From positions 459,386-523,385 of the forward strand of contig NZ_JBFCVK010000002.1 in the NCBI RefSeq assembly GCF_040712085.1: 64,000 bases of DNA. The letters run 5' to 3'. The notes under the pieces were generated by a model that searched no databases, was not told the origin of the DNA, and saw only the letters and a list, made by a program, of their open reading frames with translations. The translations under genes were made by a program, and so were the position numbers. Of this stretch, positions 40,990 through 52,121 are shown one piece after another; position 1 is the first letter of the stretch; every line of letters begins with the position of its first letter. The DNA comes from Aquibaculum sediminis. Lineage in GTDB: Bacteria > Pseudomonadota > Alphaproteobacteria > Kiloniellales > DSM-21159.

Positions 40990-42219
40990 ATGGCAGCCGC
41001 GATGCCCCAAGCCGCAGTTCCGGGTGATGAGAGCGACCGCGAACTGCTCGCTGCCTATCTAGTCGATTCCGCCAGCCGGCAACTGCTCGACCAGTTTGCC
41101 GAGCAGCGTGGCTGGCCAGGCGACGAGATCCAGGAGGGCGGTCTGGCCGCCGCGGGGCGGATGCTGGGCCTGGTGCCGCCGGCACGGGTCGTCGTGCTCG
41201 ACATCTCCGGCGCCGAGAACAGCGAGGAGGCGCACGAGGTCATCCGCGGCCTGAAGGCGGAAGGGGCGGCCGTGGTCGCGCTCGGCGGCCTCAACGACGT
41301 CGGCCTCTACCGCAGCCTTGTGGGCGCCGGCGCCGTCGACTACCTGGTCAAGCCGGTGACGCTGGAGATGCTGGACGCCAGCGTCGAACTGGCCCTGCAC
41401 AAGCCGGCCGGCGGTGAGGTGGCGGTGCGGCGCGGGCAGACCCTGGCCGTTTCGGGCGTGCGCGGCGGCGTGGGCGCCAGCCTCCTCACCGCCTCGCTGG
41501 CCTGGGTGGCGGCGGAAACCTTGATGCGCCGGGTGCTGCTGATCGACCTGGACCTGGCCTTCGGCATCCAGGCGCTGCTGCTGGATGCGGAAACCGGCCG
41601 CGGCCTGCGCGAGGCCCTGGAGGACCCGGAGCGCGTCGATGCCCTCTTCGTGGAGCGTGCGGTCTCGCAACCGGCCAACCGCCTGCACCTGCTGGCCGCC
41701 GATCCGGGCACCGAGGTGGAGAGCGCGGGCTTAGCTTCGGCCTTGGCCGCACTGATCGATGAGGTGGCAACGCATTATGACCTGGTGCTTGTCGACCTGC
41801 CGCGGCATCTGCTGCTGGGCGAGGTCACGGCCAACCGCGTGTTCGACGGGCACCTGCTGGTGGGCGACCCCGGGCTGGCCAGCCTGCGCGACGCCAACCG
41901 CCTGACCCGGCTGCTGCGCAGCGGCGGCGAGCAGGCGCCCAGCCTGCACTATGTGATCAACGGCGTCGGCAAGGGACGTGGCGCCGAGGTGCTGAACGCC
42001 AACTATCGCCAGGCCCTGGAGCCAGCGCTGCTGGCCGAGCTTCCCTTCGACCCGGAGACGACCCGGCGCAGTGCCGACATGGGGCGGCCACTGTCGCAAC
42101 TGGCACCGCGCGGGCGCCTTACTAAGGGGGTCGAGCAACTGGCGGTGTCGCTCTTCGGCGCGCCGCCGCGCCGCCGGCGCAAGAACGGCCTCTTTTCCGG
42201 CCTACGCCGGCGCAAGTGA
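40990..42219 (+). CDS. cpaE: CpaE/TadZ ParA-like localisation ATPase
   Basis: A 409-aa cytoplasmic protein. Residues about 10-130 form an atypical receiver-like domain (VVVLDISGAENSEEAHEVIRG). The C-terminal MinD/ParA-type domain starts with SGVRGGVGASLLTASLAW, a Walker-A form lacking the usual lysine as in other TadZ proteins. The end is strongly basic (RRRRKNGLFSGLRRRK), perhaps for membrane or DNA contact. TadZ places the pilus machine at the cell pole. It follows cpaD by five bases and precedes cpaF by eight. Confidence 0.9.
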   Translation: MAAAMPQAAVPGDESDRELLAAYLVDSASRQLLDQFAEQRGWPGDEIQEGGLAAAGRMLGLVPPARVVVLDISGAENSEEAHEVIRGLKAEGAAVVALGGLNDVGLYRSLVGAGAVDYLVKPVTLEMLDASVELALHKPAGGEVAVRRGQTLAVSGVRGGVGASLLTASLAWVAAETLMRRVLLIDLDLAFGIQALLLDAETGRGLREALEDPERVDALFVERAVSQPANRLHLLAADPGTEVESAGLASALAALIDEVATHYDLVLVDLPRHLLLGEVTANRVFDGHLLVGDPGLASLRDANRLTRLLRSGGEQAPSLHYVINGVGKGRGAEVLNANYRQALEPALLAELPFDPETTRRSADMGRPLSQLAPRGRLTKGVEQLAVSLFGAPPRRRRKNGLFSGLRRRK

Positions 42220-42227
42220 GGTGAGCC

Positions 42228-43822
<1,595 letters not shown>

Positions 43823-43826
<4 letters not shown>

Positions 43827-44818
43827 GCGACTGGCTCACACCCGTCCATCTGCTGCTTTTCTTAGGGTTGCTGGCCTGTTTCCTGCCGCTCTTCATCGTG
43901 CTGGGGCGTGCCATCAGCGGCGATGAGCGGCGCATGCACCGGCGCATGCTGATGGCGGCCAAGGGCGGTGCGCTGCGCCAGGCCCCGCGGCGGGTCGACA
44001 GCGTGCGCCGTGAGGAGGGCGCGCGCAGCCTGCGTTCCCTGGACCGCCTGCTCAGTCGCGGCCTGCCGCGCCACTCCGGCCTGGCCCAGCGGCTGCAGCG
44101 CAGCGGCAGCGGCCTCACGCTTGCGGGCTATGCGCTCTGCTGTGTGGTCGCCGGCTTCGTTGTGCTGCTGCTGCTCATGGTTCTGGCCGGCATGTCGCTG
44201 CCGCTGGCATTGTTTGGGGGCATCGCCCTCGGGCTGTTGCTGCCGCACATCGTCATCGGCGTGATGATCGGCCGGCGTCAGGCCAAGTTTCTCTCGGCGC
44301 TGCCCGAGGCGCTGGACGTCATCGTGCGCGGCCTGCGCTCCGGCCTGCCGATCATCGACAGCATCGGCGTGGTGGCACGGGAGTTCGAGGATCCCATCGC
44401 CGGGGAGTTCCTGGCCATTTCCGACGGGGTGCGCCTGGGCCGTCCGCTGGAGCAGGCGGTGGCCGATGCCGCCAATCGCATCGACTTGCCGGACTTCCGC
44501 TTTTTCGCCGTGGCCGTGGCGATCCAGCGCGAGACCGGCGGCAACCTGGGGGAAACCCTGCAGAGCCTCTCCAGCGTGCTGCGCGGCCGTCAGCAGCTCA
44601 AGCTGAAGGTCAAGGCGCTCTCGGCCGAGGCCCGCTCCGGCGCCATGATCGTGGGCTCCCTGCCGCCGGCCATGCTCTTCCTGCTCAACCTGCTCAATCC
44701 CGACTATGTGGGCGTGCTGTTCAACGACCCGCGCGGCCAGATCATGCTGGGAGTGGCGGCGCTGCTGATCGTGGCGGGCGCCGGCACGATGATGAAGATG
44801 GGGAAGATCAAGGCATGA
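43823..44818 (+). CDS. tadB: Tad pilus inner-membrane platform protein TadB
   Basis: A 331-aa membrane protein. The T2SSF-type domain (residues about 155-285) includes LPEALDVIVRGLRSGLPIID and the conserved end EARSGAMIVGSLPPAMLFLLN. Four hydrophobic segments are visible: two near 1-25 and 100-145, two near the C-terminus. With TadC it forms the cytoplasmic-membrane platform pushed by CpaF. It overlaps cpaF and tadC by four bases each, so all three are coupled. Confidence 0.9.
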
Positions 44819-45765
44819 ACGGCCTGCTGCAGCCCGGCCCCGCCCTGCTGGCGCTCTTTGCCGCCGTCAGCGTCGGTGCCCTGGTGATCGCGGTGGGCCT
44901 CGCGCTGGATCGGCGCATGCAGGTCAACGCCCGCATCAAGCTGCTGGCTCGCGGCGCCAACACGGCCCGGCCGCGCCGCAATGACCGGCGGGTGCAGTTC
45001 GACCGCTTCTCCGGCGCCTTCCGCACGGTGATGAACCGGATGCTGCGCGTTGGCCGGCGCCAGGTCGATGCCGCCCGCCACAATCTCGTGCGGGCGGGCT
45101 GGCGCAGCCCGGCGGCCGTGAACAGCTACTTCACTGCCAAGCTGCTGCTGCCCTTCGGCGGCGGCATCGGTGCGGCCTTCGCGGTCTATGTGCTCGACAT
45201 CGGTGGCTTGAGCGCGCTCTTCAAGATCGCCGCCGTGCTGGGCGCGGCCATTGTCGGCAGCTATCTGCCCGACCTGCTGATCCGCAACCGCCGGGAAAAG
45301 CGGGGCCAGCAGATCCGCGAAGCCATCCCCGACACCCTCGATCTCATGGTGATCTGCGCCGAAGCGGGCCTGTCCATCGATCCGACCCTGGAGCGCATCG
45401 GCCGGGAAATGGAACAGGGCGCCCCGGCCATGTCCGACGAGCTGCGCCTGACCGTCACCGAGCTGCGCTACCTGCCGGACCGGCACAAGGCCTGGGAGAA
45501 CCTGAACCACCGCACCGAGCTCGACGAGCTGCGCATCGTGGTCAACGCCCTGATGCAGACCGAACGCTACGGCACTTCGCTCGCCCAGTCCCTGCGCGTG
45601 CTGTCCGTGGAACAGCGCGAAGCCCGGCGGCTGCGCGCGGAGGAGAAGGCGGCGCGGCTGCCGGCGATCATGACCCTGCCGCTCATCGCGCTCATTCTGC
45701 CGGCGCTGATTCTCATTGTCATCGGGCCGGCCGCTCTCAACATGATAGACACCTTCAGCGGCTGA
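44815..45765 (+). CDS. tadC: Tad pilus inner-membrane platform protein TadC
   Basis: A 316-aa partner of TadB. The T2SSF domain shows IPDTLDLMVICAEAGLSIDPTLER by position 185-210 and the terminal block LRAEEKAARLPAIMTLPLIALI. Membrane helices lie near residues 10-30, 110-150 and 285-312. It is the last gene of the plus-strand Tad operon. No tadD follows here because the TPR gene is in the divergent block. No terminator is obvious; the 522-bp space to rne begins with GC-rich imperfect hairpins. Confidence 0.9.
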   Translation: MNGLLQPGPALLALFAAVSVGALVIAVGLALDRRMQVNARIKLLARGANTARPRRNDRRVQFDRFSGAFRTVMNRMLRVGRRQVDAARHNLVRAGWRSPAAVNSYFTAKLLLPFGGGIGAAFAVYVLDIGGLSALFKIAAVLGAAIVGSYLPDLLIRNRREKRGQQIREAIPDTLDLMVICAEAGLSIDPTLERIGREMEQGAPAMSDELRLTVTELRYLPDRHKAWENLNHRTELDELRIVVNALMQTERYGTSLAQSLRVLSVEQREARRLRAEEKAARLPAIMTLPLIALILPALILIVIGPAALNMIDTFSG

Positions 45766-46287
45766 ACCTCTTAGCCCCTGGGGCAGCCCCTGGGTCCGCG
45801 CCCGGGATCGGCCTTGACTTTTCCCCGCTGGCATTGCGTCAAAGTGATTGTCGTGGGGTCTTCAGAGGTCTAATCTGGCTTTGCCTGGCATCCTCGAGGG
45901 TTCATTCATCGAGGTGCGGCCGTTTCGAATGGATCGGGTGATGGCTGCTCCGCATGACAAGCGGTAGCGCCTCCCGCCGAGGCAGGCGAAGCGGTCACCG
46001 CGCAGGACACAAGCCGAGGCTTAGCGGAATACGAACCGTGGCCTCATTTCGCGGAGCGGAGCCAATTGCGCGTCCGCTCCTGCGCTCCTCGCAACCATCG
46101 TGGTGGCCCCACCGGGCCCGCCCCGGGAGAAGCACAAGTGCGCGTCGAACAACGCCGACGAAATTGCTGGGGGCGCCGCCAATGATTCTGTTTTCACATC
46201 TGACAAGCGCGCCGCCGGCCGCGTCGACCTGCGGGACAGCGTCCCCGGTCGAAGCCGCCGCCGCTCGGCGCGCGCTGGAGTTCCCGT
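45766..46287. other. Long noncoding region upstream of rne
   Basis: 522 bp with no supported gene; short frames on both strands have no family features. It begins with CCCCTGGGGCAGCCCCTGGG, which can fold locally and might end the tad transcript, and contains a good sigma-70-type promoter near 45848. The last 400 bases would then be the RNase E leader. RNase E commonly controls its own mRNA through a long leader. Confidence 0.5.
45848..45876 (+). promoter_or_regulatory. Candidate sigma-70 promoter for rne
   Basis: TTGTCG (45848-45853) and TAATCT (45871-45876) are separated by exactly 17 bp. The start point would be near 45883, giving a leader of about 405 nt before the rne ATG. It is the best match in the region but untested. 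Confidence 0.4.
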
Positions 46288-49146
46288 ATGGCACAACGGA
46301 TGCTAATCGATGCTACCCGCCCGGGCGAAGCCCGGGTGGTCGTTCTCAGCGGTAACCGGGTCGAGGAATTCGACTACGAGACCGCCACCAAGACCCAGGT
46401 CAAGGGCAACATCTATCTCGCCAAGGTCACCCGGGTAGAGCCTTCGCTGCAGGCCGCCTTCGTCGAGTACGGTGGCAATCGCCACGGTTTCCTGCCTTTC
46501 AGCGAAATCCACCCCGACTACTACCGCCTGCCCATCGCTGACCGCGAGAAGTTGATCGCCGAAGAGGCCGCAGAACGCGCGCGCCAGAGCGAAAAGGCTG
46601 ACGCCGCCGACAGTGGCGATGGTGACGAGCGCCCGAGCGAGGGCCCGCCGGAATCCGCCATGGACCGGGCGCTGGACCAGGACGTGCCGGAAGAGCCCGA
46701 CAACGGCGAGAGCAAGGACGGCAATGGCAGCGACATTGAGGTCATCGCTTCGGAGACCTCTGTCGACACCATCGGCGGCGACGACATCGAGGATGCCGCT
46801 CGTCGGCGCGCCCAGCTTCTCCGCAAGTACAAGATCCAGGAGGTGGTCAAGCGCCGGCAGGTGATGCTGGTGCAGGTGACCAAGGAGGAGCGCGGCAACA
46901 AGGGTGCGGCGCTCACCACCTATCTCTCCCTGGCCGGGCGCTACTGCGTTCTGATGCCCAACACCGCCAAGGGCGGCGGGATCAGCCGCAAGATCTCCAG
47001 CGCCGCCGACCGCCGCCGCCTCAAGTCCGTGGTTTCCGAGCTGGAGATCCCCGAGGGCATGGCGGTCATCGTGCGCACCGCCGGCAGCCAGCGCACCAAG
47101 ACCGAGATCCGCCGGGACTACGAGTACCTGCTGCGACTCTGGGACGACATCCGCAACAAGACGCTCGAATCCAGTGCGCCCTGCCTGGTGCATGAGGAAG
47201 CCAACCTGATCAAGCGGGCGATCCGCGACGTCTACACCCGCGAGATGGACAGCATCGAGGTGGAAGGCGAGGAGGGCTACAAGGCGGCGCGCAGCGTGAT
47301 GCGCATGCTGATGCCCAGCCACGTCAAGAAGATCACCCACTACAAGGAAGCCGAGGTCCCGCTCTTCCAGAAGCATCGGGTGGAAGAGCAGCTCGAGGCC
47401 ATGCACGCGCACACGGTGCAACTGCGCTCGGGCGGTTCGATCGTGCTCAATCCGACCGAGGCCCTGGTGGCGATCGACGTCAACTCGGGCAAGGCGACGA
47501 GCGAGCGCCATATCGAGGAGACGGCCTTCAAGACCAACCTCGAGGCCGCCGACGAGATTGCCCGGCAGCTGCGCCTGCGCGATCTGGCCGGCCTGATCGT
47601 CATCGACTTTATCGACATGGAGGAGTCGCGCCACAATCGTGAGGTGGAGCGGCGCTTGAAGGAGGCGATGAAGCAGGACCGGGCGCGGATCCAGCTCGGT
47701 CGCATCAGCCCCTTCGGTCTCTTGGAACTGTCGCGCCAGCGCCTGCGGCCCTCGCTGTTCGAGACGGTGAACATCGCCTGCCCGACCTGCCGCGGCCTCG
47801 GCCACCTGCGCTCGCCGGATTCCCTCTCGCTGTCGCTGATGCATCAGGTGGCGGACGAAGCGGCGCGCCGTGGTGCGGGGCGGATCGAGGTGCAGGCTCC
47901 AGGCGCACTGGCGCTCTATCTGCTCAACGAGAAGCGCAGCTATGTCCAGGACATGGAGAACCGCTTCGGCATCACGCTCTTCGTGCGGGTCGATGACAAC
48001 CTCGGACCGCAGGAGTTCGTGCTGCGCCGCCTGACCAGCGAAGGCCGGGTCGAGGAGCGACGCATCGACACCCAGCAGAGCGCGGCCCCGGCCACGATCG
48101 CCGAGGAGTCCGAGACCGAAACTTCCGAGAACGGTGACGGCAAGGGACGCTCGAGCAGCCGCGGTCGTCGTCGCGGCGGGCGCAGCCGCAACAACCGTGA
48201 GGAGTCCGCCGAGGCAAGCGCCCCCGAGACCCAGGAGGTTGAGGAGGTGGCAGAGGCCACCCAGCAGGCGGAAAAGGCCCCCTCGCCGGGCGAAGACGAG
48301 GACGAGCAGGAGCGCGCCAGCAAGCGCCGTCGCCGCGGTCGCCGTGGCGGTCGCCGCCGCCGCAGCAAGCGGGACGACGAGGAGCAGCAGACAACCGTGC
48401 AGGGTCAGGACCAGGACGGCCAGTCCCAGCCTGATCAGAGCGAGGGCGCCGGGAGTGCAGCGGGCGAGCCATCGGCGGAGCCTGCCGACCAGTTCGAGAC
48501 TGCCGAGGATGCTGGCGAACCCGTGACGACTGAAGCCGCGCCGGCAGCCGAGGCCACCGCAGGCGTGAGCGAAGCGACCGAAGCCTCCGATACCGCGGAA
48601 ACGGCGGACGAGGAGAAGCCGGCTCCGAAGAAGCGCAGCCGGCGCAGCCCGCGTCGCAAGACCGCTGCTACGACCGAGGAAAGCGCAGCGGAAGCCACTC
48701 CGTCCGAAGGCGAGACGGAAACGGGCGAGGCCGAAAGCAAGCCCAAGCGCCGCCGTGCCCCGCGCCGCAAGACGACTGCAGCCAGCAAGGCGCCGGAGAC
48801 GGCGAGCGAGACCAGCGATGAGCCGGCCGGTGAAGGCGTAGGCGAGACTCCGGCACAAGCCGCAGATGAGCCTGTGCCGCAGGCCGAAGCCGAGCCGGTG
48901 CAAACGCCTGCGTCGGCGCCCCAGCCGAAACCGCAGGAGCAGTCTCAGCCTGAGCCGGCAGCCGAAGCCTCACCCCAGCCTGACGTGGAGCCGACATCCG
49001 ACGGCCACGCCGGGGCGCAGCATCGAGCCGAGCCGGACCGCGCGACCGCGCACCAGCCGGCCGGCGAGGGGGAGACTGCAGTTGCGGAGTCCGAGGAAGA
49101 GAAGCCAGCCCGGCCGCGGCGTCGCGGCTGGTGGGCCCGCGGCTGA
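46288..49146 (+). CDS. rne: Ribonuclease E
   Basis: A 952-aa endoribonuclease, scaffold of the RNA degradosome. The N-terminal catalytic half (about 1-600) includes an S1 domain with an acidic insertion (residues about 105-170), the DNase-I-like metal site VAIDVNSGKAT...DLAGLIVIDFIDM, and the zinc-link motif NIACPTCRGLGH. The C-terminal half is disordered, with arginine-rich blocks (KRRRRGRRGGRRRRSKR) and two related motifs, RRSPRRKTAA and RRAPRRKTTA. It ends RPRRRGWWARG; a terminal GWW motif binds PNPase in Caulobacter RNase E. A terminator follows. Confidence 0.95.
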   Translation: MAQRMLIDATRPGEARVVVLSGNRVEEFDYETATKTQVKGNIYLAKVTRVEPSLQAAFVEYGGNRHGFLPFSEIHPDYYRLPIADREKLIAEEAAERARQSEKADAADSGDGDERPSEGPPESAMDRALDQDVPEEPDNGESKDGNGSDIEVIASETSVDTIGGDDIEDAARRRAQLLRKYKIQEVVKRRQVMLVQVTKEERGNKGAALTTYLSLAGRYCVLMPNTAKGGGISRKISSAADRRRLKSVVSELEIPEGMAVIVRTAGSQRTKTEIRRDYEYLLRLWDDIRNKTLESSAPCLVHEEANLIKRAIRDVYTREMDSIEVEGEEGYKAARSVMRMLMPSHVKKITHYKEAEVPLFQKHRVEEQLEAMHAHTVQLRSGGSIVLNPTEALVAIDVNSGKATSERHIEETAFKTNLEAADEIARQLRLRDLAGLIVIDFIDMEESRHNREVERRLKEAMKQDRARIQLGRISPFGLLELSRQRLRPSLFETVNIACPTCRGLGHLRSPDSLSLSLMHQVADEAARRGAGRIEVQAPGALALYLLNEKRSYVQDMENRFGITLFVRVDDNLGPQEFVLRRLTSEGRVEERRIDTQQSAAPATIAEESETETSENGDGKGRSSSRGRRRGGRSRNNREESAEASAPETQEVEEVAEATQQAEKAPSPGEDEDEQERASKRRRRGRRGGRRRRSKRDDEEQQTTVQGQDQDGQSQPDQSEGAGSAAGEPSAEPADQFETAEDAGEPVTTEAAPAAEATAGVSEATEASDTAETADEEKPAPKKRSRRSPRRKTAATTEESAAEATPSEGETETGEAESKPKRRRAPRRKTTAASKAPETASETSDEPAGEGVGETPAQAADEPVPQAEAEPVQTPASAPQPKPQEQSQPEPAAEASPQPDVEPTSDGHAGAQHRAEPDRATAHQPAGEGETAVAESEEEKPARPRRRGWWARG

Positions 49147-49187
49147 TCGCGGTTTCCCGCGAAGTCTTTCGAGGCCAGAAAAGCGGA

Positions 49188-49224
49188 GGGTCGCCGCAGT
49201 GCTTGCGGCGACCCTTTGTCTTTT
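49188..49224 (+). terminator. Terminator after rne
   Basis: GGGTCGCCGCA (49188-49198) pairs perfectly with TGCGGCGACCC (49204-49214), followed by TTTGTCTTTT. It ends the rne message before the convergent accC. Confidence 0.9.
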
Positions 49225-49256
49225 GATCAGGCGCTACCCCGGCAGTCGCTCTGGCT

Positions 49257-50600
49257 CTACCGGTGGGCGGCCATCCACTTTTCCAGCCAGTGAATGTCGT
49301 AGGTTCCGTTGATGAAGCTAGGGTCTTCCACCAGACGACGGTGGAGCGGCAGCGTGGTCTCGATGCCGTCGATCACCATCTCTTCCAGGCAGCGGCGCAG
49401 GCGCATGAGGCACTCATTGCGGGTCTGGCCGTGTACCACCAGCTTGGCGATCAGACTGTCGTAGTGCGGCGGCACGCGATAGCCGCCGTAGATCGCACTG
49501 TCCACGCGCACACCCAGTCCACCTGGCGGGTGGTAGTCGAGAATCTTGCCGGGGGAGGGCACGAAGGTTTCCGGATGCTCGGCATTGATCCGGCACTCCA
49601 CTGCGTGTCCGGTGAAGGTCACATCCTCCTGCCGGATCGTCAGCGGGTGGCCGGCGGCAATGCGGATCTGTTCGCGCACCAGATCGATGCCGGTGATCAT
49701 CTCCGTGATGGGATGCTCGACCTGCAGACGGGTGTTCATCTCGATGAAGTAGAAGTTGCCGTCCTCATAGAGGAACTCGATGGTCCCCGCCGAGCGATAG
49801 CCAAGACTGAGCATGGCCTGACGCGCGGTATCGCCAATCCGGGCGCGGGACTCGGCATTGAGGGCAGGGGAAGGCGCTTCCTCCAGCACCTTCTGATGCC
49901 GGCGCTGCAGCGAGCAGTCGCGCTCTCCCAGATGCAGGGCATTGCCTTGGCCGTCGGCCAGGATCTGCACCTCGATGTGCCGCGGGTGCGTCAGGTACTT
50001 CTCGATATAGACCTCGTCGTTGCCGAACGCGGCCTTGGCTTCGTTGCGCGCCATGCGATAGGCGTCTTCGATTTCTTCGGCACTGCGCGCCACCTTCATG
50101 CCGCGCCCGCCGCCGCCGGCGGCGGCCTTGACCAGCACCGGATAACCGATGGAGCCAGCCACCGACCGGGCCTCCTCCATGCTGGTGACGGCACCGTCGG
50201 AGCCCGGAACCACAGGAAGACCCAGCTTGATCGCGGCTTCCTTGGCCTGCACCTTGTCGCCCATCATGGCGATGTGCTTCGGCTCCGGACCGATGAAGAC
50301 GAGGCCGTGCTCCTCCACCATCTCGGCGAAGCGGGCGTTCTCCGAGAGAAAGCCGACCCCGGGGTGGATGGCATTCGCCCCGGTCATGGTCGCGGTGGTG
50401 AGGATCGCGGCCATGTTGAGGTAGGACTTGTTGGAGGGTGCGGGGCCGATGCACACGCTTTCGTCGGCCAGACGCACATGCATGGCATCGGAGTCCGCCG
50501 CAGAGTGGACCGCCACGGTGGCAATGCCCATTTCCCGGCAGGCCCGGTGGATGCGCAGCGCGATCTCGCCGCGATTGGCAATCAGGACCTTTTCAAACAC
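49257..50600 (-). CDS. accC: Acetyl-CoA carboxylase biotin carboxylase subunit
   Basis: A 447-aa cytoplasmic ATP-grasp enzyme that carboxylates biotin on AccB using bicarbonate, the first step of fatty acid synthesis. Visible are the N-terminal MFEKVLIANRGEIALRI, the glycine loop KAAAGGGGRGMKVA near residue 160, EKYLTHPRHIEVQILAD, and the metal-site EMNTRLQVEHPITEMITG near 287. The length is standard. It lies 21 bp after accB, forming aroQ-accB-accC, a common alphaproteobacterial order. Confidence 0.96.
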   Translation of the reverse strand: MFEKVLIANRGEIALRIHRACREMGIATVAVHSAADSDAMHVRLADESVCIGPAPSNKSYLNMAAILTTATMTGANAIHPGVGFLSENARFAEMVEEHGLVFIGPEPKHIAMMGDKVQAKEAAIKLGLPVVPGSDGAVTSMEEARSVAGSIGYPVLVKAAAGGGGRGMKVARSAEEIEDAYRMARNEAKAAFGNDEVYIEKYLTHPRHIEVQILADGQGNALHLGERDCSLQRRHQKVLEEAPSPALNAESRARIGDTARQAMLSLGYRSAGTIEFLYEDGNFYFIEMNTRLQVEHPITEMITGIDLVREQIRIAAGHPLTIRQEDVTFTGHAVECRINAEHPETFVPSPGKILDYHPPGGLGVRVDSAIYGGYRVPPHYDSLIAKLVVHGQTRNECLMRLRRCLEEMVIDGIETTLPLHRRLVEDPSFINGTYDIHWLEKWMAAHR

Positions 50601-50621
50601 CGCTGGTGCTTCCTTCTCGCT

Positions 50622-51071
50622 TCACTCGAGCACCAGCAGGGGTTCGCCGAACTCAACCGGCTGGCCGTCCTGCACAAGGATCCGCGAGACCCGGCCGGCG
50701 CGCGGCGAGGGCATGGCGTTCATGACCTTCATGGCCTCGATGATCAGCAAGGTCTGGCCCTCGGCGACGGTATCGCCCGGCTGTACGAAGGGCTTGGCGC
50801 CAGGCTCGGAGGCGAGATAAGCCGTTCCCACCATCGGTGAAGTGACGGCGGAGCCGCTTTCCGCCGCGGCGGGAGCGGCCGGGGCAGCTTCGGCCGTAGC
50901 CGGAGCCGACGGAGCGGTGGCCATGGGCGCTGCGTGCACGACGGCAGGGGTCTTGGCCACGCGAATGCGGTGGTCGCCGTCCTCGACCTCGATCTCGGTC
51001 AGGCCGGTATCCTCCAGGATCGAAGCGAGGCGACGCAAAGCGTCTTCGTCGAGCGGAAACTTACGGTTCAT
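50622..51071 (-). CDS. accB: Acetyl-CoA carboxylase biotin carboxyl carrier protein
   Basis: A 149-aa carrier protein. The biotinylated lysine is in IEAMKVMNAMPSPRAG near residue 115. The N-terminal helix (MNRKFPLDEDALRRLASILE) is followed by an Ala/Pro-rich linker of about 40 residues and the C-terminal biotinyl domain with SPMVGTAYLASEPGAKPFV. Its start overlaps the aroQ stop by four bases. It carries carboxybiotin between AccC and the carboxyltransferase. Confidence 0.95.
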   Translation of the reverse strand: MNRKFPLDEDALRRLASILEDTGLTEIEVEDGDHRIRVAKTPAVVHAAPMATAPSAPATAEAAPAAPAAAESGSAVTSPMVGTAYLASEPGAKPFVQPGDTVAEGQTLLIIEAMKVMNAMPSPRAGRVSRILVQDGQPVEFGEPLLVLE

Positions 51072-51526
51072 GCGCCGTTATTGCCTTTCAGTCGATTTGC
51101 GAGCGCCAGCAGTGCTGCTCGATAGCCGTCAAAGCCCAGGCCGCAGATCACGCCGAAGGCTTGGGGGGTGACGTAGGAGTGGTGGCGGAAGCTCTCGCGT
51201 CGGAATATGTTGGACAGATGCACCTCGATGGTCGGCAGGCCCACGGCCTCCAGTGCGTCATGCACGGCAACGGAGGTGTGGGTGTAGGCACCGGCGTTCA
51301 GGATGATGGCAGAGAAACCCTGGGCTGCCTCGTGGATCCAGGTGACCAGTTCACCCTCGTGGTTGCTCTGTCGGCAGTCTACCTCCAATCCGAGGCGTGC
51401 ACCTTCATCACGGCACAGCGCCTCCAGGTCGGCCAGGGTCGCCGTGCCATAGACGTCCGGCGCCCGGCGGCCGAGCATGTTCAGGTTCGGGCCATGAAGC
51501 ACCAGCACGCGGATGGCGTCGGACAA
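51068..51526 (-). CDS. aroQ: Type II 3-dehydroquinate dehydratase AroQ
   Basis: A 152-aa shikimate-pathway enzyme. Motifs in order: VLVLHGPNLNMLGRRAPDVYG, with the catalytic tyrosine at the end, QSNHEGELVTWIHEA, LNAGAYTHTSVAVHDAL and VHLSNIFRRESFRHHSYV with the catalytic histidine and arginine. The start is TTG at 51526, with GCAGGAGT seven bases upstream; an ATG at 51652 would add 42 residues that do not match the family. It is the first gene of aroQ-accB-accC. Confidence 0.92.
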   Translation of the reverse strand: MSDAIRVLVLHGPNLNMLGRRAPDVYGTATLADLEALCRDEGARLGLEVDCRQSNHEGELVTWIHEAAQGFSAIILNAGAYTHTSVAVHDALEAVGLPTIEVHLSNIFRRESFRHHSYVTPQAFGVICGLGFDGYRAALLALANRLKGNNGA

Positions 51527-51659
51527 GGTGGACTCCTGCGACGGTCGAGGATTGCAAAGCGTTATCACGCCCGGGCCAGAGGAGCAATGTTCCGACGTGT
51601 GGGCGGATACCGGTTTGTGGGCGGCATGTGATATTCTCGCAGGCGGGCGCAAGCGCTAC

Positions 51660-51676
51660 TGGCCCGGCGGTTGCAT
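51660..51676 (+). promoter_or_regulatory. Sigma-54 (-24/-12) promoter-like element upstream of amt
   Basis: TGGCCC at 51660-51665 and TTGCAT at 51671-51676 have the exact GG-N10-GC spacing required for RpoN promoters and match the consensus TGGCAC-N5-TTGCW with one change. The gene downstream is an ammonium transporter, a class commonly controlled by NtrC with sigma-54. I could not find a clear NtrC palindrome upstream. Confidence 0.55.
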
Positions 51677-51953
51677 AGCCTGTCCGCTGCCTAACGAGTT
51701 ATGCCAGGATCCTATTGTACCGTGCCGATTCGCAGTGGGTAACCGCATGGAGTTGCGCGAGTCACGCAAATTTACGTGCCATTACTGTTGTACACATCAG
51801 GCGATCTCACGCTCCTCCTGGTCACCGCTTGCCGCACCTGTGCGAGGCTCAGTTCCAGCAGCGCCTGTTCTCCCTCTCTACATCGACTTCGTCGCGGAAT
51901 GCCAACACAGAATATTCCAATACGAATTTATCTGTGGTAAAGCATTTTTCGCC

Positions 51954-51981
51954 GAAGGCACGAACCGCCGTCCGTGCCTTC
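51954..51981 (+). other. Nine-base-pair leader hairpin upstream of amt
   Basis: GAAGGCACG (51954-51962) and CGTGCCTTC (51973-51981) pair perfectly with a ten-base loop. It is about 140 bp before the amt start and is not followed by a T run, so it is not a plain terminator. A leader-control structure is possible. Confidence 0.4.
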
Positions 51982-52121
51982 ATTCGTCAGACGATGAGGG
52001 AGACTCCCTATTCGATCAACCATCAATGTGACCAGCTTCTGAACACCAATCAACGGGTGGGCGCCCTGAGTGCTGTTGAGCCGGGGCAAGAAGAGGAAGC
52101 GGTCAGAACAGGGGAAGCTGA

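Larger units (their letters stand above)
51527..52121. other. Long leader and promoter region upstream of amt
   Basis: 595 bp without a supported gene. Frames at 51513-52031 and 51715-52140 exist on the plus strand but show odd composition and no family match. The left part holds a sigma-54-type promoter; 51890-51955 is AT-rich; a nine-base hairpin follows at 51954. The mRNA leader would be about 435 nt if the sigma-54 site is used. Confidence 0.5.

Noticed and set aside
45954..46355. Short frames in the rne leader on both strands
   Set aside because: No motifs, overlap one another and run out of frame into rne; treated as leader sequence.
46303..48903. An 866-codon open frame on the minus strand opposite rne
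   Set aside because: It is the antisense shadow of RNase E; the product has Leu/Gly/Arg-rich composition without domains, while rne has all catalytic motifs.
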